Below, one piece after another: positions 49,406 through 58,427 of a stretch of DNA of 64,000 nt. Below the pieces are notes generated by a model, which saw only the letters and a list, made by a program, of their open reading frames with translations, ran no database searches and had not been told where the DNA came from. The position numbers were made by a program, and so were the translations under genes. Source of the DNA: Prochlorococcus marinus str. MIT 9211 (lineage in GTDB: Bacteria > Cyanobacteriota > Cyanobacteriia > PCC-6307 > Cyanobiaceae); contig NC_009976.1 of the NCBI RefSeq assembly GCF_000018585.1, positions 491,982 to 555,981 on the forward strand, in the 5' to 3' direction. Every line of letters begins with the position of its first letter. Position 1 is the first letter of the stretch.

Positions 49406-50344
49406 TTAGTTCACTTGGTTCACTTGGTTTACTTCAACAAGGCCACTTTGGATACCTGTTTTTCGAAGTTTCCTTAGTGCTCTTTGAACAACTTGTCTGC
49501 AATATTCCCTGCTGCAGTTCATGTGCTTGGCGACTTCTGCAAGTGTTCTCCATTCATTTGATCCATCAAGGCCAAAACGTAGGCTGACAATTGTTCTCTC
49601 TTTAGGGGTCAGATTGGCTTTGTTAAGTAATGACCATGCCGAATCATTTCGCTCTGCCAACTCTGCTACTTCCATAGGAGGTATTTCCTCGCTAGGCAGC
49701 ACATCTCCTAACTCTGAGGGATCAGATTTCGATTGAACTACTCCTTGCAAACTGACTGTAATACTTCGAAGCTCACATTCCAGAAGTTCTTCCACTTCCT
49801 CTTTAGAAAGATGCATTTTTTTTGCAAGCATCTCTGACGAGGGAGTCAAGCCATTGGCTTGCATTAATTGTGATTTTGCAGCACGAAGCTTAGTAAGTTT
49901 TTCATTGATGTTTACAGGAATCCTTATAGTTCTGCTTTGAGTAGAAAGTGCTCTGTTTAGACCCTGTCTAATCCACCAATAAGCATATGTAGAAAATCTA
50001 TGGCCTCGCTTAGGATCATATTTTTCTACTGCCCTAGTTAGACCAAGGGTACCTTCTTGAATTAGATCAAGTAGATCAAGCCCCTTCCCTTGATATCTTT
50101 TTGCAAGATTTACTACAAGTCTGAGGTTTGATGTGATCATTTGATTCTTTGCCCTTTCTCCCTGCCTGATTGTTCTTCTTTCTAAATCTGTATATTCACA
50201 TGCTTCCCCTTTGCCTTCTGAAAGCTTGCTCTTTTCGAGTAGAGCTACCATTGCTTGGACTTTCCTACCCATCGTGAGTTCTTCTTCTGGGGTTAATAGA
50301 TGATGGCGACCGATCTCTCCAAGAAAGTCACTTAAAGAACTCAC
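49406..50344 (-). CDS. group 2 RNA polymerase sigma factor
   Basis: Sigma-70 family factor, 312 aa. Region 1.2 is SSLSDFLGEIGRHHLLTPEE, region 2 includes LDLIQEGTLGLTRAVEKYDP and FSTYAYWWIRQGLNRALSTQ (-10 recognition), and region 3 and region 4 have SLRFGLDGSNEWRTLAEVAK and MNCSREYCRQVVQRALRKL (-35 recognition). It is a non-essential RpoD-like (SigB/C/D/E type) factor. The C-terminus ends in a tandem VNQVNQVN. Confidence 0.94.
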   Translation of the reverse strand: MSSLSDFLGEIGRHHLLTPEEELTMGRKVQAMVALLEKSKLSEGKGEACEYTDLERRTIRQGERAKNQMITSNLRLVVNLAKRYQGKGLDLLDLIQEGTLGLTRAVEKYDPKRGHRFSTYAYWWIRQGLNRALSTQSRTIRIPVNINEKLTKLRAAKSQLMQANGLTPSSEMLAKKMHLSKEEVEELLECELRSITVSLQGVVQSKSDPSELGDVLPSEEIPPMEVAELAERNDSAWSLLNKANLTPKERTIVSLRFGLDGSNEWRTLAEVAKHMNCSREYCRQVVQRALRKLRKTGIQSGLVEVNQVNQVN

Positions 50345-50589
50345 GATTTGTACCTCCTTGATTCTTAAAATGTAGGTCGAAAATGTTAACTTTTCTAGGT
50401 TGTAATGAATAGTTCCAAATTCATATTTTGGTTTTAACTAATTTCCTGCATTTGGCCAGTTAATTTTTCGGGCATATTACTGTTTTAGTTCCTTTATTTA
50501 GGAACTTCGTTTTAAGTATCTTCCTACCCTGGAACCTATTGAGTTGTAACAGTGGGGCTAAGATTCTCCTTTGAAATCTAGAGCAGTGA

Positions 50590-51258
50590 TTACTTTCTTT
50601 GCTTGTTACTTCTTCTAAGAGCCAGAACCTCTAGTACATCTCTCCAATCAACTTCGTGGTATGCAAGAGCAACTTGTAAATGAAAGATCAGATCTGCGGC
50701 TTCATTGGCGATTGTGTTAGGTGCATTATCTTTGCAGGCCATTACAAATTCAGCGCTTTCTTCTCCGATCTTTTTAAGTATTCCATTGTCACCTGCTTTC
50801 AACAGACTATTGGTATAGCTTCCTTCCTCTGGATTTGAGGTTCTTTTGGTAATTACCTTAAAAACCTCAGTACAAGCATCAGAGGGTGGTGGTAAAGAGA
50901 TCGGACTTTGTTCAGACTTTGTGTTTTCGTTTTGGAAAAAACAGCTTCTTACGCCTGTATGACATGCCCCTGAGCCAACTTGCTCAATAGTTAAGAGTAT
51001 TGCGTCTGCATCACAATCGTATCGAATAGCTTTAAGCCATTGAATATTTCCACTAGTTTCACCTTTTAGCCAAAGTTTTTCCCTCGAGCGACTCCAGTAA
51101 TGTACTTGGCCCGTTTGAATCGTTTTCTCTAAAGAGTCTTTATTCATCCAAGCCAGCATTAAGATTGCACCATCAAGCCAATCTTGAGCAATTGCTGGGA
51201 TCAATCCGTTTTCATTAAAACGAAGTTTTTTTATGAAATCTTGGTTCATTTGCATCAT
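50590..51258 (-). CDS. hisIE: bifunctional phosphoribosyl-AMP cyclohydrolase / phosphoribosyl-ATP pyrophosphatase
   Basis: Fused HisI and HisE for the second and third histidine steps. The N-terminal HisI half (about 1-120) shows [38 protein letters not shown]-type residues, and the zinc ligands in [10 protein letters not shown] and [11 protein letters not shown]. The C-terminal HisE half has [18 protein letters not shown] and [13 protein letters not shown]. The start could be at either of two nearby Met codons. Confidence 0.95.
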   Translation of the reverse strand: MMQMNQDFIKKLRFNENGLIPAIAQDWLDGAILMLAWMNKDSLEKTIQTGQVHYWSRSREKLWLKGETSGNIQWLKAIRYDCDADAILLTIEQVGSGACHTGVRSCFFQNENTKSEQSPISLPPPSDACTEVFKVITKRTSNPEEGSYTNSLLKAGDNGILKKIGEESAEFVMACKDNAPNTIANEAADLIFHLQVALAYHEVDWRDVLEVLALRRSNKQRK

Positions 51259-51318
51259 ATTCTTGTGCAGGATTTTTTTAGCTTGAATCCTCTCTTAGTC
51301 TCCTTAAATATGGATTAG

Positions 51319-51792
51319 ATGTCTAATCAGGTTTCGAACTTCAGTTGCAGCAAGCATTTCGAAGGGTTCCCTTGTTGCCATAGACAGTGGAAGCATCCAG
51401 GTCATTGTCGATTTGTTCATGGATACAGCCGAAGCTTTACTTTTTGGTTTAGCGCAAAGTCGTTGGACGCACATGGGTTTGTAGTTGATTTTTCTAGTTT
51501 GCAATTACTAGAAAAAAAATTAAAACAACAATTTGATCATACATTTCTAGTTAATACTGATGACCCTTTGCTTTCTGTTTGGGAGGATCTTTCCTCTCAG
51601 GAGGCTTTAGATTTACGCGTTATGGAAAATGTTGGCATGGAATATACCTCAAAGTTAATTTGGGAATGGGCCAATTCAATTTTGTTGGATAAAGATGGAG
51701 GCAGGACTTGCTGCTCACGAGCACAAGCAATCGAAAATCATTCTAATTCAGGTTTTTTTGACGCAATTCCAGAATGGTTTAGGTTTGATTAA
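51319..51792 (+). CDS. 6-pyruvoyl-tetrahydropterin synthase/QueD-like protein
   Basis: T-fold enzyme of 157 aa related to QueD and PTPS. It has the catalytic Cys in GHCRFVHGYSRSF, DFSSLQLLEKKLKQQFDHTF and an ENHSNSGFF-type end. The normal zinc motif C-x3-HGH reads C-R-F-V-HGY here, so one of the three zinc His ligands is replaced by Tyr. It may therefore act on a related pterin or deazaguanine or bind metal differently. The assignment to the fold is firm and the exact reaction is not. Confidence 0.8.
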   Translation: MSNQVSNFSCSKHFEGFPCCHRQWKHPGHCRFVHGYSRSFTFWFSAKSLDAHGFVVDFSSLQLLEKKLKQQFDHTFLVNTDDPLLSVWEDLSSQEALDLRVMENVGMEYTSKLIWEWANSILLDKDGGRTCCSRAQAIENHSNSGFFDAIPEWFRFD

Positions 51793-51995
51793 ATTAAGCC
51801 TGCCTAAGTGTTAGGAAGAAACTTTTTAGATGATTCAAGCAAAAAGACTATTACTTTGGAGAACAAAAAATAAATTTTCTATTTCTTAGAATTTTCCTCG
51901 TGTAAGCACTTTTGATCATGAAGAAAGTTATCTGCGTTGTTTCTTAAGTTAGGTTCTATTACCTGAGTGCTAATTTCTAGCGACTTTCCGAATCA

Positions 51996-53546
51996 TTAAT
52001 CTGGAAGAGACCAAGGGTTAATTCCTAGCCTTGCACCTATCTTATGAGCGCAAGCAAACCCACTGAAGGCAACAGCATTTAGTCCTTGCCCTGGAAAGCA
52101 TGAGTCGCCAACGCAATAGAGACCTTTTATCCCAGTTGTGTTGAAAGGCATTGGCAATAGTCCAGGTAGTCGCATTGAGGGTATTGGCCCATAGCTTCCA
52201 TTATGTCTACCTAGAAACCTTCGATGACTTCTGGGCGTACCAACTTCCTTGTGAGAAATTTTACCGGAAATTTCAGGGAAGATGTTTTCGAGCTTTGAAA
52301 TTAGATGATTAGAATCTTCTTCTTTCTTTTTTCTATAGTTCGAGGGAGTTAGTCGTTTCCACTCGTCAATTGAAGAAGGTGAGAATGCGTGAATGATGTG
52401 ATGATCATCAGGTGCAAGAGAGGGGTCTAATAATGTTGGGATTGAAACAAAAACAACGCCTTGTTCGGACTCCATCTTATTCCATTCATTTAAGATCAAG
52501 TGGTGGCAATGGGAATTATTAGGGATGGAATATTTGCTGACCCCAAGGTGAAGCGAGAGGAAAGAAGGTGAAGGCTTATAACGACTCCGCCATCTTTTCT
52601 CTGAACTTGGTTCATGAACTTTGTCTATTAAAGGCTCTTTAACGCCTTCTCCTCCAAAGGTATCCCATCGAGTTGCATTCGAGACAATTGTCTTGGCAAA
52701 GAGTTTCTCTCCTGAAGCGATTTCTACTCCCACAGCTTTTTTGTTCTCTATCAGAATCTTGGTGACACGAGATTTGTAGAGAATCTTGCCACCATTTTTT
52801 TCCAGGCCTTTTACCAGCTTTTGTGCAATAATTCCAACGCCTCCTTTGGGATAGTTAATTCCACCAGCATGTCGATCAGAAAACACCATTCCTGCGTTAA
52901 TCATGGGTGTACGCTCGGCTGGCATAACTGACCAGCAGAAGCATTCGATGTCAATAAAATTAAGGAGCCTTTTATCTTTAATATAACGTTTGGCAACATC
53001 ACCTACATTAAATGGTAGCCATCGTGCCAAGCCTAAGCATGCCAGAGGGGCCTTAAAAAAGACCTTTGTTAAATAGGCAGGGTCCTCTATAGACAGTAGT
53101 GGCATGGCATCAAGACAATTGAATACTTGCCAGCAGACGTTGTAAAACCTTCTTATCCCCTTGGCTTCATGAGGGAAAAGGCTAGTTAAATCAGTTAAAA
53201 ATTTTTCATAATCTCTATCAACTACTACATTGAGCCCTTCAGGAAGATGGTAAGCAAGTTGAGCTGGATCAGGGATCGTATCGCATGTCTCCGATACATC
53301 TGCTAGCGCGCGAGTTAAAAGATTTGTATATCCCTCCTTCCCAAAACCAAAAATCATTGAAGCCCCTACATCAAATGTGTAGCCATTTCTAGAGAACGCG
53401 CCACTACTGCCGCCAGGAATTGTGTAACTCTCTAAAACTAATACTCTTACACCTTTTGCGGCTAGTTGGGTTGCAGTAACGAGTCCTCCTATCCCAGAGC
53501 CAATTACTATTACATCCCAGTGATTGTTTTGGTTATAGGTGGTCAT
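51996..53546 (-). CDS. crtH: carotenoid cis-trans isomerase
   Basis: CRTISO converts poly-cis lycopene to all-trans lycopene in carotenoid synthesis. The 516-aa flavoprotein begins WDVIVIGSGIGGLVTATQLA, with the second FAD motif GLYCVGDSCFPGQGLNAVAF and the family start SSGAFSRNGYTFDVGASMIF. Length and ends match cyanobacterial CrtH. It is on the same strand as trmFO, 46 bases downstream of it. Confidence 0.95.
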   Translation of the reverse strand: MTTYNQNNHWDVIVIGSGIGGLVTATQLAAKGVRVLVLESYTIPGGSSGAFSRNGYTFDVGASMIFGFGKEGYTNLLTRALADVSETCDTIPDPAQLAYHLPEGLNVVVDRDYEKFLTDLTSLFPHEAKGIRRFYNVCWQVFNCLDAMPLLSIEDPAYLTKVFFKAPLACLGLARWLPFNVGDVAKRYIKDKRLLNFIDIECFCWSVMPAERTPMINAGMVFSDRHAGGINYPKGGVGIIAQKLVKGLEKNGGKILYKSRVTKILIENKKAVGVEIASGEKLFAKTIVSNATRWDTFGGEGVKEPLIDKVHEPSSEKRWRSRYKPSPSFLSLHLGVSKYSIPNNSHCHHLILNEWNKMESEQGVVFVSIPTLLDPSLAPDDHHIIHAFSPSSIDEWKRLTPSNYRKKKEEDSNHLISKLENIFPEISGKISHKEVGTPRSHRRFLGRHNGSYGPIPSMRLPGLLPMPFNTTGIKGLYCVGDSCFPGQGLNAVAFSGFACAHKIGARLGINPWSLPD

Positions 53547-53591
53547 GACAAATCAATATTTTTTGTTGAGTTGATTGAACGTAGGCTTTTA

Positions 53592-55016
53592 CTAAGATCT
53601 ATAGATCGGTAGTTTAGATATACCAAGTTCTTGAGCAAGGCAAGTATGATTTCTAATTGAGGCTTTAAGTTCATCCAAGGCTCTATCCCGATATGCAGCA
53701 TATCGTGCACGCTTCTCTTTTATTTGCGTAGTTAGTTTTGGAAGCACCCCAAAATTGGGGGGCATTGGCTGAAAGGAGTTCTTTCTATTTGAATCACTTC
53801 TTAACTCCCAGTCACTTATGAAATGTGTTAGAGCCCCAATCATCGTATTTCTAGGGAAAATTATAGGCTTGTGCCCCATTGCTAATAATGCGGCATTGGT
53901 TCCAGCGAGCCATCCACCTGCCACAGCAGCTACATATCCTTCGGTACCTGTTATTTGCCCAGCGGCTAACAATTTCGCACGCTTTCTAAATTGAAGAGAT
54001 GCGTTTAATAGCTTTGGTGATTCAAGAAAAGTATTGCGATGCATTACTCCAAAACGAACAAAGTCTGCATTTTGAAGGCCAGGGATCATTCTTAGGACTC
54101 GTTTCTGTTCACCCCATTTGAGATTGGTTTGAAAGCCAACGAGATTCCAGAGTTTGCCTTCTCTGTCTTCTTGCCGTAGCTGTACAACAGCGTAAGCTCT
54201 TTTCTCTCTACGGATTTCTCGATTATTTAGGTCACCCCATCTAGGATCCCATAATCCTATTGGCTTCAGAGGTCCATATCGCATTGTGTCCTCCCCTCTT
54301 CGGGCTAGCTCCTCTATGGGAAGACAACCTTCGAAGAAATTTGAAGAACTTTTCTCAAAATCTTTTAGTTCAGCCTGTTCAGCTTTTATTAGCTCATCTC
54401 GAAATGAAAGGTATTGCTTTTTATTCATTGGACAATTGATGTAGTCAGCATCCCCTTTGTCATACCTACTACCTCTAAAAGCAAACCTTAAATCGATACT
54501 CTCTCCTGCAATGATTGGGCTAGCTGCATCAAAAAAATGGCATTCTTGAATTCCAGTAAAGTTTTTTAAATCTTCAGCAAGGTTTTTACTGGTCAGTGGC
54601 CCAGAAGCAATAACCGTTATCTGTTCTTCTGAAGGTAACTTCTGTAGCTCTACTCTTTTGACGGTTATAAGAGGGTGAGAGGTAATCTTTTCAGTGATAT
54701 CTGCGCTAAAACGACTTCTATCAACGGCCAATGCTCCACCAGCAGGAACGGAATGCTTGTCTGCTGAATTGATTACGAAGGAATTTAAGTATCTGAGTTC
54801 TTCTTGCAGCAAGCCTGCTGCACGGTCAGCACTTAATGCCCCGAAACTATTACTGCAAACAAGCTCAGCAAAATCTGCTGTGTGATGGGCAGGTGAGGCT
54901 TTAAGGGGCCTCATCTCATAAAGCTCCACATGAATACCCGCCCTTGCTACTTGCCAGGCAGCTTCAGACCCTGCTAAGCCTGCGCCAACAATAGTTATTG
55001 AATCTGACTGATTCAA
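53592..55016 (-). CDS. trmFO: tRNA uracil-54 methyltransferase, folate/FAD dependent
   Basis: TrmFO makes the T54 of the tRNA T loop using methylene-THF and FADH2. The 474-aa protein has the FAD motif [48 protein letters not shown] with the catalytic Cys, the folate-site [17 protein letters not shown] and [20 protein letters not shown]. Length is normal. It is transcribed with crtH, with psbY upstream in the same direction. Confidence 0.96.
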
Positions 55017-55051
55017 GGGAAAAAGTTTTTAGAAGCTTAAAAATTACTTGC

Positions 55052-55177
55052 CTAGAAAGCTTTGTTGTTCTCATCAAATTGTCTTGCCAGTTGCTCTCTA
55101 GCAGGTTTTTGGATATTGAATACTACCCAGGTAACTGCGGCAAGGATTGGAAGAACTACAACTATTAGATTGAGCAT
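55052..55177 (-). CDS. psbY: photosystem II protein Y
   Basis: A 41-residue thylakoid protein with one transmembrane helix, missed by length-limited gene calls. Its translation, [20 protein letters not shown] followed by [14 protein letters not shown], matches PsbY of cyanobacteria. It lies 35 bases upstream of trmFO on the same strand. PsbY is a peripheral PSII subunit next to cytochrome b559. Confidence 0.88.
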   Translation of the reverse strand: MLNLIVVVLPILAAVTWVVFNIQKPAREQLARQFDENNKAF

Positions 55178-55387
55178 GAGTTGGATTGATTTCGAGTGGA
55201 TTTTACATAAGAGATGTAAAAAATTGAACCTTTTAATTAAATTACGCTTTTTAAAAATTTCCTAAAAAGCATCGTGAAAGGTTTTTTATGTGGTCACTCA
55301 AACTTGGTGCCTAAAAAATGAGCACCCTTCCTATCAAATAGGTAACGTGATAATTTCATGCAGGCCCCTAAGGGCATTCATTCATAA

Positions 55388-55459
55388 GGGTCGCTAGCTC
55401 AGTGGTAGAGCATCCGGCTTTTAACCGGCTGGTCCTGAGTTCGAATCTCAGGCGACCCA
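55388..55459 (+). tRNA. tRNA-Lys(UUU)
   Basis: A 72-base cloverleaf with acceptor GGGTCGC/GCGACCC, D arm GCTC-AGTGGTA-GAGC, anticodon stem CCGGC/GCTGG-type with loop CTTTTAA (anticodon TTT) and T arm CTGAG-TTCGAAT-CTCAG. CCA is not encoded. Confidence 0.96.
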
Positions 55460-55479
55460 TATCAAAACCTAACTGTTCT

Positions 55480-55833
55480 ATGCCTTTTAAGAAGGAATCC
55501 ATACAGCTGTTAATGTTTTTTTTATCTCTTCCTTTCTTTGGAGTCCCTTTCTCTAAAGCAGGTCTTAATAGGTTTACAACTCTAGATAAATTCGATGATT
55601 GGTTGATTGAAAGAAAGTTTGATCCCAAATCAAATCAGATTTTTTGTAGAGCATCAATGCCAAAATATGGTTCTTGGTTTGATGCTCGGGTAAGACTTGC
55701 CACTGAAGATAATGAGCTTTTAATGCCTAATGATTTAGGGGTTAGTTACGAGCTAAGTCCTCGACTGAGAGAAAAGCTTAAGGTTGCTTTAGAGAACTGC
55801 CGCGCGGGCTTGATATATACCCTGAAGAACTAA
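55480..55833 (+). CDS. secreted conserved hypothetical protein
   Basis: A 117-aa protein with an N-terminal signal peptide (MPFKKESIQLLMFFLSLPFF, then GVPFSKA). The mature part includes KFDDWLIERKFDPKSNQIFC and ASMPKYGSWFDARVRLATED. The open frame extends upstream into tRNA-Lys, so the ATG at 55480 is chosen. I do not recognise the family. It is likely periplasmic or lumenal. Confidence 0.7.
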   Translation: MPFKKESIQLLMFFLSLPFFGVPFSKAGLNRFTTLDKFDDWLIERKFDPKSNQIFCRASMPKYGSWFDARVRLATEDNELLMPNDLGVSYELSPRLREKLKVALENCRAGLIYTLKN

Positions 55834-55926
55834 TATCGATGACTTTTTTTGTGTGTGTGAGCTGACAAAAGCTCGCCTAATTATATATTCATCTGCTGGA
55901 TTGGAATAGAGATAACAAGTTGCATC

Positions 55927-56010
55927 ATGAAATCTGTTTCAGTTGGTATTGCTATTAGTGCCAATGTCTCTCTATTTTTTTGGGCTTTGGCTGGAAATTC
56001 AGTTTTCTAA
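55927..56010 (+). CDS. possible 27-residue single-helix membrane peptide
   Basis: A short ORF after gagataacaagttgcatc encodes a mostly hydrophobic peptide (SVGIAISANVSLFFWALAGN core). Its size resembles the small photosystem and cytochrome b6f subunits, but I could not match it to any of them. It is the only coding candidate in the 350 bases between the secreted protein gene and the next ORF. Confidence 0.4.
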   Translation: MKSVSVGIAISANVSLFFWALAGNSVF

Positions 56011-56187
56011 CCTAAATCGATAACCCCACAGGAAGCTATCAGGGGTAAATCTCTTGATTTCTTAAACATAGAACCCTATGTTAATTAAAAATTAATATAG
56101 CTGTCATATTTCAAGTGTTTGTATTTTAAGTGTCAAAAGAAAATTTATAGAGTAACTTTTAGGCTTTAGAAAAGTTGATAAATCTCA

Positions 56188-56517
56188 ATGGATAAGAAGT
56201 CCTCAGCAATTTCTCAAGGTAATAAATCTGATACTCCATGGCTATGGAGATGGACAGAGCCTGAAAGCGTCTTGACTGTCATCCCTAAGTCCAAGACTCA
56301 ACGGTTAGCCAAGCAGGCTAAGTTGGCCAATATCGATGCTGAGAGGGCTATAAATCGGGCTTATCAGTCGGAACTGCTTAGGGTCAAAGCAATTGGAGAG
56401 GCAATGTTTAAGTCTGGGAAGGCTGTGAGATTTACCTTTGTTAGCTCAGGACGCGAAATGGCGCTTAGGTTTAACGCTGTAGGTAAAAAAGTGCGCTCAT
56501 GGATATCTAACAGCTAG
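56188..56517 (+). CDS. hypothetical basic protein
   Basis: A 109-aa basic, probably helical, cytoplasmic protein (KTQRLAKQAKLANIDAERAI, then RAYQSELLRVKAIGEAMFKS). No family recognised. The ATG is preceded by weak Shine-Dalgarno sequence. It lies in the AT-rich region where accessory genes begin. Confidence 0.55.
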   Translation: MDKKSSAISQGNKSDTPWLWRWTEPESVLTVIPKSKTQRLAKQAKLANIDAERAINRAYQSELLRVKAIGEAMFKSGKAVRFTFVSSGREMALRFNAVGKKVRSWISNS

Positions 56518-56639
56518 ATGATTAACAGGCTTTCCCTTTTGATTAGTTAATAGTTGATTTTACTTTTGTCATTGCAATGAAATTCCTTTTGAAAGACTTT
56601 TCATTTATCTTTAATTAATAAAAGTTACCCAAGCTTTGA

Positions 56640-56942
56640 ATGCAGCTTTACGTCGTTACTTGGCAGTTTGAGTCTTCTGAAGATCAGACCTTTGCAGAGG
56701 ATTCGCTGATTGATTATGTAGAAAGCGGTAAAGCGGAAGAGCTGCCTGAAGGCTACGAGCGCTTGGCTTGGATACATACCCCTCAGGATGGCTCAGGAGT
56801 AGTTATTTGTAAGGCGTCCAGTGCTTCGACCCTTTACAAGGTTTTCGGGCCTTGGAGAGAGAAATTTGGGATGGTTTGGGACTATAAGCCTGGTCTTTCT
56901 ACGGAGGAATTGGTTTCTTTATTGAAGCAATCAAGAGAATAA
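56640..56942 (+). CDS. DUF3303-like protein
   Basis: A 100-aa ferredoxin-fold protein of the DUF3303 type: MQLYVVTWQFESSEDQTFAE, then GYERLAWIHTPQDGSGVVIC and KASSASTLYKVFGPWREKFG. Members are common in cyanobacteria, function unknown. Standalone gene. Confidence 0.75.
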   Translation: MQLYVVTWQFESSEDQTFAEDSLIDYVESGKAEELPEGYERLAWIHTPQDGSGVVICKASSASTLYKVFGPWREKFGMVWDYKPGLSTEELVSLLKQSRE

Positions 56943-57068
56943 TTCTTAGTTCTTCAACACAATTTTCAGTTCATTTTAAAGGTCTTGAATTTTTTATAAA
57001 GACTATCTCTAGATCGGCTAGTAGATACTGGATGAATTTTAGCTGTAAAAGCTTTGACTAAATTAAGC

Positions 57069-57100
57069 AAAAAAAAGACCCTCGTTCATCGACGGGGGCC
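57069..57100 (-). terminator. candidate minus-strand terminator
   Basis: On the minus strand, CCCCCG, a loop and CGAGGG (one mismatch) are followed by TC and eight T. It could end transcription from the small membrane protein gene at 57501-57746, but it lies over 400 bases away from it. Confidence 0.4.
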
Positions 57101-57106
57101 TGGGTG

Positions 57107-57298
57107 ATGGGGAATCTTCTTTCTAAAGGAAGTAAGCCAGAAAAACAAGCCCCCATAAATAGCGTCATAAGTTCTTTTATACGACCATCTGTAGTGCCTT
57201 TTTATTTTATTCAGACAATGAGATGGTTTTCCCCTTTAAATCAGGTGCCTTTAAGGTATCTGTTGGCAGCCACTAATCTCATGAGAAGAATCTTTTAA
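57107..57298 (+). CDS. small hypothetical protein
   Basis: A 63-aa basic protein (MGNLLSKGSKPEKQAPINSV, then FYFIQTMRWFSPLNQVPLRY). No family recognised and the start is not preceded by a strong ribosome binding site. A copy of the palindromic motif seen before the island pilin-like genes (see repeat entries) lies 98 bases upstream. Confidence 0.4.
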   Translation: MGNLLSKGSKPEKQAPINSVISSFIRPSVVPFYFIQTMRWFSPLNQVPLRYLLAATNLMRRIF

Positions 57299-57500
57299 CT
57301 CATTCCAGAAGTTTTTTAAGCTTTTAGGGTGATTTATTACATGTGCAATACACATTCATATTTGCTTGGAGGTTCCATCAAGCCTAATTGCCTTAAAAAA
57401 GATGAAAAGATTTTTGTAGCCAGCGCTAGTCAAACCTTTTGAGATGTTCATTTCAATTTGAGGAGTTCGGTGTTGAAAATGATCTGCTTTATAATTGAGG

Positions 57501-57746
57501 TTATCCTTTACGAGCGTTGATTTGATTGAATAGAGCTTCAACTAATACTGCAGTAAAGAATAAGCTTATGGCTGGAATGAACAGTGGAAACCATAACTCT
57601 TGAAAAATCTTATAAGGAAGAAGAATGCCGTAAATGCTTGATAAAGCACCAATTAGAAATAAAAAGGAACCGCCAATTATCACGAACAGATTGATGACCA
57701 AGAATTTATCTAGCCATTTTTTTAGAAGTCTGGGCTTATCATCCAT
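57501..57746 (-). CDS. small two-helix membrane protein
   Basis: An 81-aa protein with a basic N-terminus (MDDKPRLLKKWLDKFLVINL) and two transmembrane helices (VIIGGSFLFLIGALSSIYGI and FPLFIPAISLFFTAVLVEAL). No function recognised. It lies just upstream of tRNA-Pro on the opposite strand. Confidence 0.6.
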   Translation of the reverse strand: MDDKPRLLKKWLDKFLVINLFVIIGGSFLFLIGALSSIYGILLPYKIFQELWFPLFIPAISLFFTAVLVEALFNQINARKG

Positions 57747-57848
57747 GCTTTTAATAGAAAAAACTGGGTTTGCGTACTATTTTGTTTTGGGAACTTCTTA
57801 TTAGATTAGTTTCTAAGATAAGGTTTTGGCGATTAAAATTTTCTTAAA

Positions 57849-57922
57849 CGGGGCGTGGCGCAGTTTGGTAGCGCGGGTGCTTTGGGAGCACTAGGTCGCA
57901 GGTTCGAATCCTGTCGCCCCGA
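57849..57922 (+). tRNA. tRNA-Pro(UGG)
   Basis: A 74-base cloverleaf with acceptor CGGGGCG/CGCCCCG, D arm GCGC-AGTTTGGTA-GCGC, anticodon loop TTTGGGA (anticodon TGG) and T arm CGCAG-GTTCGAAT-CCTG-type. The 3' half, from just before the anticodon to 5 bases past the gene, is duplicated exactly about 3.1 kb downstream, so this tRNA is an integration target (attL side). Confidence 0.96.
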
Positions 57923-57927
57923 CTGGG
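57880..57927 (+). repeat. 48-bp direct repeat, left copy (attachment site in tRNA-Pro)
   Basis: Exact 48-base match to 60962-61009. This copy covers the anticodon loop to the 3' end of tRNA-Pro plus five bases (ctggg). This is the usual core for tyrosine-recombinase integration into tRNA genes, where the element rebuilds the tRNA at one end. Confidence 0.9.
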
Positions 57928-57951
57928 TTTAGAAGAATCTCAAGTGAGAAA

Positions 57952-57970
57952 GGGGCGCTGTAGGGGGCGC
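57952..57970 (+). repeat. GC-rich 19-bp direct repeat, left copy
   Basis: GGGGCGCTGTAGGGGGCGC is repeated exactly at 60813-60831. It lies 24 bases after the left tRNA repeat. It can fold weakly (GGCGC with GCGCC when the next base is included) and is strikingly GC-rich for this AT-rich region. Confidence 0.75.
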
Positions 57971-58206
57971 CAGATTATTGCAATAGGCCTTTATGTCTTA
58001 GTTCTTTTGAACTTGGTGATTTAAGGATTAATTTGCTTCAAGCCAATTTCAGTTAAGTATTTCCATGTCGGGTCATAATTAGAAGCTGGCCTTGTATGGT
58101 CAATAGTCAGTGCCAAGAGCAAGGCGCCGTTTTAAAGAAATCAATAAGCTATACAAGTTTTGCTTGTATTACTGGTAAATAAATGAAACGCTTACTGCTT
58201 GCTAAC

Positions 58207-58238
58207 TGCATGAAGAGTTCAGCTAGATCAGCTAGAAA
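58207..58238 (+). promoter_or_regulatory. shared leader motif before the first pilin-like gene
   Basis: A 32-base segment matching 59525-59556 at 27 positions, with the core CTAGATCAGCTAG, itself a near-palindrome (ctag...ctag). The ATG of the pilin-like ORF is seven bases beyond it. Candidate operator or conserved untranslated leader. Confidence 0.55.
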
Positions 58239-58244
58239 GGGGAT

Positions 58245-58427
58245 ATGAACCAAGAGCCAAAAGCTAAAAGGGAATATAACGGTTGTTTGAAAGGTTGTGG
58301 GTGCCTTGGACTTACTGGAGTAGGCCTAGTTGCAGTTGGGATTGCTATTCCTTCATTTATCGGCGAGGGGCTTTGCTCTATTAGTGCTAATTCAGCAAGA
58401 GTGAAAATGTACTTTCAGTATCGATGA
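58245..58427 (+). pseudogene. pilin-like gene, N-terminal part (frame disrupted)
   Basis: 60 residues: EYNGCLKGCGCLGLTGVGLV then AVGIAIPSF, the cysteine-containing N-terminal helix of the picocyanobacterial type-IV-pilin-like family, followed by a stop. The next ORF overlaps by four bases (ATGA) and continues with a typical pilin-like extracellular region. Since pilins need helix and head domain in one chain, a one-base change probably split the gene. Frameshifting or coupling remains possible. Confidence 0.55.

Larger units (their letters stand above)
57923..58244. other. leader of the island, no gene seen
   Basis: About 320 bases after tRNA-Pro without a supported gene. It holds the GC-rich repeat (57952-57970), a short relic starting atgaaacgcttact at 58183 that matches the start of the secreted-protein family at 60286, and the palindromic leader motif just before the first pilin-like ORF. 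Confidence 0.5.

Noticed and set aside
55402-55479. Upstream extension of the secreted protein gene
   Set aside because: It reads through the tRNA-Lys gene and would mask the signal peptide. The ATG at 55480 is better.
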